From Gammaproteobacteria bacterium (GTDB taxonomy: Bacteria; Pseudomonadota; Gammaproteobacteria; Methylococcales; Methylomonadaceae), in NCBI GenBank assembly GCA_024511045.1, contig JANEMG010000042.1, positions 1-11,466 on the forward strand: a stretch of DNA of 11,466 bases. Direction: 5' to 3'. The position numbers were made by a program, and so were the translations under genes. Under the pieces are notes generated by a model that saw only the letters and a list, made by a program, of their open reading frames with translations, was not told the origin of the DNA and did no database searches. Of the stretch, positions 6,105 through 11,466 are shown one piece after another (position 1 is the stretch's first letter; the number at the start of each line of letters is the position of its first letter).

Positions 6105-6956
6105 ATGGACACGATACGAAACCTCGTTCATGGCGCCGGCCTAGGTCTACGCCGCTCTTTTTTGCATGAAATCGTCGACGACGCTCCCGATTCCGTGGAC
6201 TTCTACGAAGTCGCCCCGGAAAACTGGATCAACATCGGCGGCCGGCTGGGCAAGCAGTTCCGCGCCATGACCGAGCGCTTCCCCTTCGTCTGCCACGGAC
6301 TTTCCCTGTCCATCGGCAGCCCGGATCCGCTGGACGAGCGCTTCGTCGCCGACGTGAAGCGTTTCATGGCCGCGCACCAGATCAAGTTCTACAGCGAGCA
6401 CCTCAGCTATTGCAGCAGCGAGGGGCACCTTTACGACCTGATGCCGATACCCTTTACCCAGGAGGCGGTCAGGCATGTCGCCGGGCGCATCAAACGGGTG
6501 CAGGACATCCTGGAGCAGCGCATCGCCATCGAGAACGTTTCCTATTACGCCGCCCCGGGCCAGGAAATGACAGAAATCGATTTTTTCAATGCCGTCGTCG
6601 CCGAGGCCGACTGCGATGTCCTCATCGACGTCAACAACATCTATGTCAACAGCGTCAATCACGGCTACGATGCGGAAAGTTTTCTCAAGGCGATGCCGGG
6701 ACAGCGCATTGCCTATGCGCATATTGCCGGCCACTTTGTGGAGGCGGAAGATTTTCTGGTGGATACCCACGGCGCACAAATCATCGATCCGGTATGGCGG
6801 CTGCTGGGCAAGGCCTACGAGCTGTTCGGCGTCTTCCCGACGCTGCTGGAACGTGATTTCAACATCCCGTCCCTGGCGGAACTGCTGAAGGAAGTGTGCG
6901 CCATCCGCACCGTGCAGAAAAACTGGGAGAAACAGCACGAGCAACGCTATGCCTGA
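6105..6956 (+). CDS. hvfB: MNIO-family (DUF692) RiPP-modifying enzyme, HvfB/BufB-like
   Basis: A multinuclear non-haem iron-dependent oxidase of the DUF692 TIM-barrel family, expected to oxidise cysteines of the upstream precursor in the cytoplasm. From the start chosen here it has 283 residues, normal for the family. Likely iron ligands are spread as in MNIO enzymes: His64 (CHGLSLS), Glu98 and His99 (SEHLSY), Glu143 (IENVSY), Asp175 and Asn178 (DVNNIYVN), His206 and His210 (AHIAGH), Asp220 and His222 (DTHG), Glu249 (LERDFN). The exact ligand set is inferred from family motifs. The ATG at 6105 is preferred because AGGA at 6095-6098 lies 6 bases before it and the protein then opens with the typical GAGLGLRR segment. 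The frame is open upstream to an ATG at 6045, and ATG 6090 is also possible. It overlaps the next gene by 8 bases. Confidence 0.93.
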   Translation: MDTIRNLVHGAGLGLRRSFLHEIVDDAPDSVDFYEVAPENWINIGGRLGKQFRAMTERFPFVCHGLSLSIGSPDPLDERFVADVKRFMAAHQIKFYSEHLSYCSSEGHLYDLMPIPFTQEAVRHVAGRIKRVQDILEQRIAIENVSYYAAPGQEMTEIDFFNAVVAEADCDVLIDVNNIYVNSVNHGYDAESFLKAMPGQRIAYAHIAGHFVEAEDFLVDTHGAQIIDPVWRLLGKAYELFGVFPTLLERDFNIPSLAELLKEVCAIRTVQKNWEKQHEQRYA

Positions 6957-7713
6957 AGCGCGAACGCATTTCCAGCAGAAGCAGCAGGCGTTTTCCCGGC
7001 ACATCCGGGACCCGGAAAACAACCCGGCGCCTGCCGATGTAAAAAAACAGCGCATGGACATGTACCGGGAGCTGTTTTACAACAATATCGACAGCTTTCT
7101 GACCAGCAACTTTCCGGTGCTGCACAAAATCCTGGACGATCGGCACTGGCATGCCCTGGTACAGGATTTTTTTGCTGTGCACCCCTGCAGGACGCCCTAT
7201 TTCTCGGAAATCCCCGAAGAATTCATCGACTATCTGCAGAACCAGCGCGGCAATCGGCCCGATGACCCGCCATTCATGCTGGAACTGGCTCATTACGAAT
7301 GGGTGGAAATGGCGCTGTCCATTGCCCAGCAGGAGCCGCTGGAATACAGCGCACGCCTGGCCGAAGACCCGCTGGGTTGTAAAATCCGCCTGTCGCCGCT
7401 GGCCTGGCCGCTGGTCTACCAATACCCGGTGCACAGGATCTCTCCTGACTATCTGCCGGAAGTACCGCCGGAAAACCCCACCTTCCTGCTGGTCTACCGG
7501 GACCGCAGCCTTGCCGTGAAATTTCTGGAAATCACGCCGGTCACCTACCAGTTCCTGCAGCTTCTGCAGGATGCCCAGCCGGTATCGGCACAAGCCTGTC
7601 TTCAGCAGCTGGTCCGGGAAAACCAGGCTCTGGACCCGCAGACCATTGTCGATGGCGGGAAGGAAATCATCACCCGCATGGCCAGACTGGAAATAATCGG
7701 CCTGGCCGGCTAG
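6949..7713 (+). CDS. hvfC: DUF2063 RiPP-recognition partner, HvfC/BufC-like
   Basis: A 254-residue cytoplasmic protein of the DUF2063 family, which pairs with DUF692 enzymes and is thought to bind the precursor and present it to the MNIO enzyme. Family landmarks visible: RMDMYRELFYNNI at about 35-47, followed by SNFPV; PYFSEIPEEFIDYL at about 83-96; and LELAHYEWVEMAL at about 111-123. The N-terminal half is the DUF2063 domain and the C-terminal half the usual beta-rich domain. The start codon lies inside the end of the DUF692 gene, so translation is coupled and a 1:1 complex is likely. No DoxX-family (HvfD) gene follows; the next genes are on the other strand. Confidence 0.92.
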   Translation: MPEARTHFQQKQQAFSRHIRDPENNPAPADVKKQRMDMYRELFYNNIDSFLTSNFPVLHKILDDRHWHALVQDFFAVHPCRTPYFSEIPEEFIDYLQNQRGNRPDDPPFMLELAHYEWVEMALSIAQQEPLEYSARLAEDPLGCKIRLSPLAWPLVYQYPVHRISPDYLPEVPPENPTFLLVYRDRSLAVKFLEITPVTYQFLQLLQDAQPVSAQACLQQLVRENQALDPQTIVDGGKEIITRMARLEIIGLAG

Positions 7714-7767
7714 AAGCCAATGCCGGGCCTGGCAAGCTCAGCGCCAACCCATGTCATCCATGACTTG

Positions 7768-7798
7768 CGGCCAGTGATACGGCCGGAGACTAATTTTT
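7768..7798 (+). terminator. Possible weak terminator after the RiPP operon
   Basis: CGGCC at 7768-7772 pairs with GGCCG at 7781-7785 around an 8-base loop, and a run of five T lies at 7794-7798. The 8-base gap between stem and T-run is too long for a classic intrinsic terminator, and the T-run also encodes the last residues of the convergent lipoprotein gene. Offered as a weak candidate in the 76-base space between convergent genes. Confidence 0.25.
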
Positions 7799-8218
7799 CT
7801 TCGGCGCTGCCAGCTTGCCGCGGCAACCATCGGCAGCGGCGCTGTCGCACATGATCACGTTGACCTGCTCCGGATAATCGTAGAAACTGTTCGATGCGGC
7901 ATCCGGGATGCACAGCAGGCAGGCGCTGAACAGATCGAAGAACAGATATTCCCCATGAAACAGCGGCTCCACGACGACCGACCCCGATTGCCGCTGATTT
8001 GCGCAGGTGATGGTCATGGCATTGCCATCCCGATGAATGACCACCAGATCATTGCCCTTGACGTCCCAGCGTCCTTCCTCGTTGGCCAGTGTGCAGCTGG
8101 TGTCGTTGATGTCCTTGTTGGACAGGGTATTCACCGTCACATGTTCATTGGCGCCCTGAAAAACCAGGGCACAGCCGGACAGGGTCAGCAACAACGGCAG
8201 CAGGGTAATGCGCGGCAT
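7790..8218 (-). CDS. Small lipoprotein of unknown function
   Basis: A 142-residue lipoprotein. The signal peptide is short, with a lipobox LSGC at 13-16 (lipidated Cys16). The mature part looks beta-rich. Its pattern (TLSNKDI, then CTLANEEGRWDV, then LVVIHRDG, a later TITC, and near the end SFYDYPEQVNVIMC) resembles a widespread group of small periplasmic-facing lipoproteins whose signature is roughly CxLxNxxGxWxV followed by a YDYPE segment. That resemblance is from memory and gives no function. Seven cysteines are present in addition to the lipidated one depending on start, which is high for its size and suggests disulfides. An excellent ribosome site, AAGGAGG, lies 7 bases upstream of the ATG (plus-strand 8226-8232). 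It follows another lipoprotein gene on the same strand by 82 bases and converges with hvfC. Confidence 0.82.
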   Translation of the reverse strand: MPRITLLPLLLTLSGCALVFQGANEHVTVNTLSNKDINDTSCTLANEEGRWDVKGNDLVVIHRDGNAMTITCANQRQSGSVVVEPLFHGEYLFFDLFSACLLCIPDAASNSFYDYPEQVNVIMCDSAAADGCRGKLAAPKKN

Positions 8219-8256
8219 CTGTCATCCTCCTTAATTGATTTTGTCATATTGAAATG

Positions 8257-8273
8257 GGCTTTCACCCAAAGCC
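8257..8273 (-). other. Small hairpin between the two lipoprotein genes
   Basis: GGCTTT and AAAGCC pair around a 5-base loop in the 82-base spacer between the lipoproteins. No T-run follows on the minus strand, so it is not a convincing terminator; it may be an RNA processing or stability element. Confidence 0.25.
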
Positions 8274-8300
8274 ATCCCGCCGGATCAGAGCCGCCCCGGC

Positions 8301-8723
8301 TCAGCGCTGTTTGAAAATAACCGGCGCCTTTGCCTGCGCCTTTTCCTGCAGGCAATGATAGGCGGCATTTTCGTAGCGGATACGCAGCGACTGGGTGTTT
8401 TTATGTTCCTTTAAAAATTTCTCTGCTTCCTTGGCCGTCAGATCCTTCATCATGAAGGTCGCGATGCACAGGCAGGGCTTGCTGAAGCGCTGCCGGTCCA
8501 GCTCCTTGTTCCGGGAGTTCCTGATTTCACGCTCGACGCACTGGTCGGCAAACTGATGCTCGAACCTGTGCTTCTCCAGATCGGTGACTTCTCTGCCGTG
8601 GGTATGGTCGAACTGGTGCGCTCGAGTGGATCTATTGGCTTCCACAGCGGTGTCATCGTCGGAACAGGAGGCGAGGGAAAAAACCATGAGCAGGCTGGCG
8701 GTAAAAGCAAAAAAAGTTTTCAT
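8301..8723 (-). CDS. His/Cys-containing small lipoprotein of unknown function
   Basis: The 140-residue protein starts at the ATG whose first base is 8723. The open frame extends 24 residues further upstream, but only this start gives a clean lipoprotein signal: MKTFF, a hydrophobic core, and lipobox LASC with Cys20. The mature protein is hydrophilic and charged. It has a histidine cluster (His36, His40, His42, then His52 and His56) and four cysteines (Cys62, Cys84, Cys86, Cys124), including a CxC. The C-terminal half, with DLTAKEAEKFLKEH at about 94-107, looks alpha-helical. I do not recognise the family. Residue make-up would allow metal binding, and the gene sits beside a metallophore operon, but it is on the opposite strand and the link is speculative. 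A TATTAT at plus-strand 8783-8788 could be its -10 box; the -35 is poor. Confidence 0.75.
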   Translation of the reverse strand: MKTFFAFTASLLMVFSLASCSDDDTAVEANRSTRAHQFDHTHGREVTDLEKHRFEHQFADQCVEREIRNSRNKELDRQRFSKPCLCIATFMMKDLTAKEAEKFLKEHKNTQSLRIRYENAAYHCLQEKAQAKAPVIFKQR

Positions 8724-8845
8724 GATGGTTGGCTGGATGCTAAAAACGAATGTCGGGGCAAGCCTGGCGGCTCGTATTGCTGATAATAGATGCACACTTT
8801 ACCATTTTATCCCGGACCGTTCTACCACCCCCGGGCAGGCGCAAT

Positions 8846-9826
8846 TCATGCCTCGCCGACTGTGGCCTTGCGCAGACGGTCGTGAACGGCCCGCCAAGCC
8901 TCCGTTTCCGGCGGCAGCTCGATCAGTATCGCATCCAGGTGCAGGACATCCAGTTTGCGCATTGCCGCATAGAGAGCCTGGGCATAGGCTTCCGCCTGGT
9001 CGGATAGATGAATGCTGTATACATCAGGGTTCTCCGGCAGCGGCTGCCGGCAGGTCAGCACGCCGATCCTCTGCTGTTTTTCGACAGCCTGCCGCCGGAT
9101 CGTCTCCTGCAGCCGCCCGGCGACACAAAGCCTTGCCGGTGTAACGGGGGCATAGTGCACGGCCAGCATTCCCGGGGCGCGAATTTCCGTCCGCGGCTGT
9201 AAAAGCAATTCTGTCTGCAGCAGCTCTTCCAGCTGCTGCCTGCTGATGGCGCCGGGCCGCAGCAGCACGGGCTGCAGGCCGCTCAGGTCGACGATGGTCG
9301 ATTCCAGACCGACACGGCAGGGGCCGCCATCGAGAATGACATCGACCCGCTCACCGAGTTCTTCCGCCACATGCTGCGCGGTGGTTGGACTGATGCGTCC
9401 GAAGCGGTTTGCCGAAGGCGCGGCGATGCCGCCGGCGAATTCTTTCAATAGCTGCAAGGCCACTTCATGCCCGGGAATGCGCAAGCCCACCGTCTGCTGA
9501 GCGCCGGTCAACAATTCCGACACCCTCTCCCGCTTGTTCAGAATCAGGGTCAATGGACCCGGCCAAAACTTTTCTGCCAGCCGAAACGCGGCTTCGGGAA
9601 CCTCCCTCGCCCAATCCTGCAGCTGTTGCGGCTGCCCGATATGCACAATCAGCGGGTGGTCGGCGGGGCGCCCCTTGGCCTTGAAGATGGCCGCCACGGC
9701 TTCCGGGTTGGAAGCGTCGGCGCCCAATCCGTATACGGTCTCCGTGGGAAAGGCAACCAGACGCCCCCGGCGCAGCATATCCGCCGCATAGCTGATTGCT
9801 GCGGCATCGGCCTGTACAAGCTTCAT
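8846..9826 (-). CDS. L-threonylcarbamoyladenylate synthase (Sua5 type)
   Basis: Makes threonylcarbamoyl-AMP from threonine, bicarbonate and ATP, the first step of t6A37 modification of ANN-decoding tRNAs; TsaBDE then transfer the group. Residues 1 to about 200 are the YrdC/Sua5 domain, with VAFPTETVYGLGADA at about 24-38, the nucleotide-binding KAKGRPADHPL segment, and APSANRFGRISPTTA. The remaining residues form the C-terminal Sua5 domain linked by a proline-rich region (RAPGMLAVHYAP). At 326 residues it is the long Sua5 form, not the short TsaC/YrdC. No Shine-Dalgarno sequence is obvious upstream. A palindrome lies 70 bases before the start. Confidence 0.95.
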   Translation of the reverse strand: MKLVQADAAAISYAADMLRRGRLVAFPTETVYGLGADASNPEAVAAIFKAKGRPADHPLIVHIGQPQQLQDWAREVPEAAFRLAEKFWPGPLTLILNKRERVSELLTGAQQTVGLRIPGHEVALQLLKEFAGGIAAPSANRFGRISPTTAQHVAEELGERVDVILDGGPCRVGLESTIVDLSGLQPVLLRPGAISRQQLEELLQTELLLQPRTEIRAPGMLAVHYAPVTPARLCVAGRLQETIRRQAVEKQQRIGVLTCRQPLPENPDVYSIHLSDQAEAYAQALYAAMRKLDVLHLDAILIELPPETEAWRAVHDRLRKATVGEA

Positions 9827-10061
9827 AGAAAAATTTACCGTTTGATTTCAGTCGGCAGCGGGCATTTTATCCTGCTTTGCCAGACATTTGAACGCAGGGT
9901 GCGCACCCTTGCGGCCATTGCGTTGAGAGCATTGGCACAGGATATGCCGCCACGCAGGAAATGCGTCGATCACCGAAAGATTCGCTGCGCGTCTCGGCTC
10001 ATTCCATACCTGTCGCCTTGACTCGAACCCCCAAACCCCCGCCCCTATGCGTGTCGAGCGG
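9827..10061. other. Intergenic region between hemL and sua5
   Basis: 235 bases on the downstream side of hemL and upstream of the Sua5 gene. The frame of a minus-strand reading continues here from within hemL, but it has no credible start or recognisable product. On the minus strand the first 40 bases after the hemL stop are very G-rich, with runs of four, five and five G. A 14-bp perfect palindrome is listed separately. No tRNA fold or clear terminator was found. Confidence 0.5.
9896..9909. promoter_or_regulatory. 14-bp perfect palindrome upstream of sua5
   Basis: AGGGTGCGCACCCT reads the same on both strands and lies 70 bases before the Sua5 start. With one bulged base the symmetry extends to flanking CGC/GCG. 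It could be an operator or an RNA hairpin; nothing else ties it to a regulator. Confidence 0.25.
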
Positions 10062-11342
10062 TTACAAACGCTGCAATACGCTGCCTGCGGCGCTGACCGT
10101 AGCGGCAATGTCCGCATCGTCATGGGCGGCGGAAACGAAGCCGGCCTCGAAGGCCGACGGCGCCAGATAGATCCCTTCGTCCAGCATGCCATGGAAAAAG
10201 CGCTTGAACAATTCCTGGTCGCACTGCATGACCTGATCGAAATTGCTGATTTTCTCCTCCCCGGAAAAGAACAGCCCGAACATGCCACCGACGCAGTTGC
10301 CGCGCATGGCAATGCCGGCCTTGCCGGCTTCCTGCAGTATGCCGGTGACCAGCGCCTGCGTTTTTTCGGACAGGGCCTGGTGGAATCCCGGCTGTGCAAT
10401 CAGTTCCAGGGTCTTGAGACCTGCGGCCATCGCCACCGGGTTGCCGGACAACGTGCCAGCCTGGTAGACGGGACCCGCTGGAGCGAGATGCTGCATGATC
10501 TCGCGTTTGCCGCCGAAGGCGCCCACCGGCATGCCGCCGCCGATCACCTTGCCCAGCGTGGTCAGGTCCGGGGTCACGCCGTAATGGCCCTGTGCGCCAT
10601 CCAGCGCGACCCGGAAGCCGGTCATGACTTCATCGAAGATCAACAGGCTGCCATATTCGCTGCAGACTTCCCGCAGAGTTTCCAGAAAGCCCGGCAGCGG
10701 CGGGATGCAGTTCATGTTGCCGGCCACCGGTTCGACGATGATGCAGGCGATTTCCGGGCCCATGGCGGCAAAGACATTGTTGACCGCATCGCTGTCGTTG
10801 TAGTCCAGGGTCAGCGTGTTCTGGGCGACTGACTCGGGGACTCCGGGCGAACTGGGCACGCCAAGCGTCAACGCGCCGGAGCCGGCCTTGACCAGCAGTG
10901 CATCGGAATGGCCATGATAGCAGCCGGCGAATTTGACGATCTTGTCCCGGCCGGTATAGCCCCTGGCCAGGCGGATGGCGCTCATGGTCGCTTCGGTGCC
11001 GGAATTTACCATTCGCACCTGCTCGATGGATGGCAGCAGCTGGCATATTTTCTCTGCCATCCGGGTTTCGATTTCCGTCGGCGCACCAAAGCTAAGACCT
11101 TTTTCGCTGGCCTCCTTGACGGCAGCGATGACATCGGGATGCGCATGGCCCAGAATCATCGGCCCCCAGGAGCCGACATAATCGATATAGCGTTTTCCCT
11201 GGCTGTCGAAGATACAGGGGCCTTCGGCGTGATCGATGAATACCGGCGTGCCACCGACGCTGTTGAATGCCCGCACCGGAGAGTTGACGCCTCCGGGGAT
11301 GAACTGTCGGGCTTTGCTAAATAATTCGGTTGATGCTGTCAT
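10062..11342 (-). CDS. hemL: Glutamate-1-semialdehyde 2,1-aminomutase
   Basis: A PLP enzyme that converts glutamate-1-semialdehyde to 5-aminolevulinate, the last step of the C5 route to tetrapyrroles (after GltX and HemA). The length of 426 residues equals the E. coli enzyme. Class III aminotransferase landmarks: GGVNSPVRAF at 17-26, the PLP-phosphate region VNSGTEATM at 112-120, YHGHSDALL at 142-150, FDEVMTGFR at 236-244, and the Schiff-base lysine Lys265 in TLGKVIGGG. An AAGGA at plus-strand 11355-11359 is 12 bases from the ATG, a longer spacing than usual. The presence of HemL indicates haem synthesis by the C5 pathway. Confidence 0.97.
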   Translation of the reverse strand: MTASTELFSKARQFIPGGVNSPVRAFNSVGGTPVFIDHAEGPCIFDSQGKRYIDYVGSWGPMILGHAHPDVIAAVKEASEKGLSFGAPTEIETRMAEKICQLLPSIEQVRMVNSGTEATMSAIRLARGYTGRDKIVKFAGCYHGHSDALLVKAGSGALTLGVPSSPGVPESVAQNTLTLDYNDSDAVNNVFAAMGPEIACIIVEPVAGNMNCIPPLPGFLETLREVCSEYGSLLIFDEVMTGFRVALDGAQGHYGVTPDLTTLGKVIGGGMPVGAFGGKREIMQHLAPAGPVYQAGTLSGNPVAMAAGLKTLELIAQPGFHQALSEKTQALVTGILQEAGKAGIAMRGNCVGGMFGLFFSGEEKISNFDQVMQCDQELFKRFFHGMLDEGIYLAPSAFEAGFVSAAHDDADIAATVSAAGSVLQRL

Positions 11343-11433
11343 TTCGTTATTTTGTCCTTGAATCTGAAGTTTCCCAGAAATTATTCAAGCCACCATGCGC
11401 AGCAGCACAGTGACCAGAGAATTTCCGGGGGGA

Positions 11434-11461
11434 TTGCCGGGTTTGGGGCAAACCCTGGCAA
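11434..11461. other. Strong hairpin at the right edge
   Basis: TTGCC plus GGGTTTG (11434-11445) pairs with CAAACCC plus GGCAA (11449-11461) around a GGG loop, with a single bulged T at 11456. This gives 12 base pairs. It lies about 92 bases upstream of hemL. The window ends five bases later, so any T-run of a plus-strand terminator cannot be seen; on the minus strand there is no T-run after it. Confidence 0.4.
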
Positions 11462-11466
11462 AATTC

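Noticed and set aside
10012..10048. GGTTCGAGTC on the minus strand, considered as a tRNA T-arm
   Set aside because: The flanking bases do not form the 5-bp T stem, and no acceptor, D or anticodon stems fit upstream.
9848..10061. Minus-strand reading downstream of hemL with two nearby Cys codons, considered as a rubredoxin-like or small protein
   Set aside because: It has no plausible start with a ribosome site and lacks paired CxxC motifs; the open frame runs in from a shifted reading of hemL.

Overview
The window is a dense, roughly 57-60% GC bacterial chromosomal segment. The order metG, (hcp-like), an anchorless RnfB-type ferredoxin, nth, together with hemL and a full-length Sua5, looks like a betaproteobacterium. 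The RnfB-nth pairing and the sequence style of that RnfB are the main reasons. This taxonomic call is an inference. No tRNA, rRNA, insertion sequence, integrase, CRISPR array or phage gene is visible, and no gene-free stretch exceeds about 260 bases.

Left part (1-5163, plus strand): a tight run of metG, an Hcp-like protein, a two-[4Fe-4S] RnfB-like ferredoxin and endonuclease III. A plausible sigma70 promoter lies at 94-122. Gaps are 62, 12 and 6 bases, so one operon is likely. The Hcp-like protein is the most surprising gene in the window. It aligns without gaps with hybrid cluster proteins around the active site and keeps the N-terminal [4Fe-4S] cysteines. However, all four hybrid-cluster cysteines and the ligand histidine are replaced (Asn249, Ser317, Gly409, Asp437, Ser462), leaving only Glu273, Glu497 and Lys499.

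Middle part (5164-7713, plus strand): a bufferin/HvfABC-type RiPP metallophore operon. It has a secreted precursor rich in Cys, Met, Gly and Lys with seven EGxC motifs, an MNIO (DUF692) modifying enzyme, and a DUF2063 partner that overlaps the enzyme gene by 8 bases. A 7+7 bp dyad sits over the TATAAT box upstream, and an 11-bp hairpin separates precursor from enzyme. By family knowledge the MNIO/partner pair modifies precursor cysteines to make a copper-binding peptide that is exported. No DoxX-type (HvfD) gene or sigma/anti-sigma pair accompanies it in the window.

Right part (7790-11342, minus strand): two small lipoproteins convergent with the RiPP operon, one of them rich in His and Cys; a Sua5-type threonylcarbamoyl-AMP synthase; and HemL. 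These last two are housekeeping genes of tRNA modification and haem synthesis.
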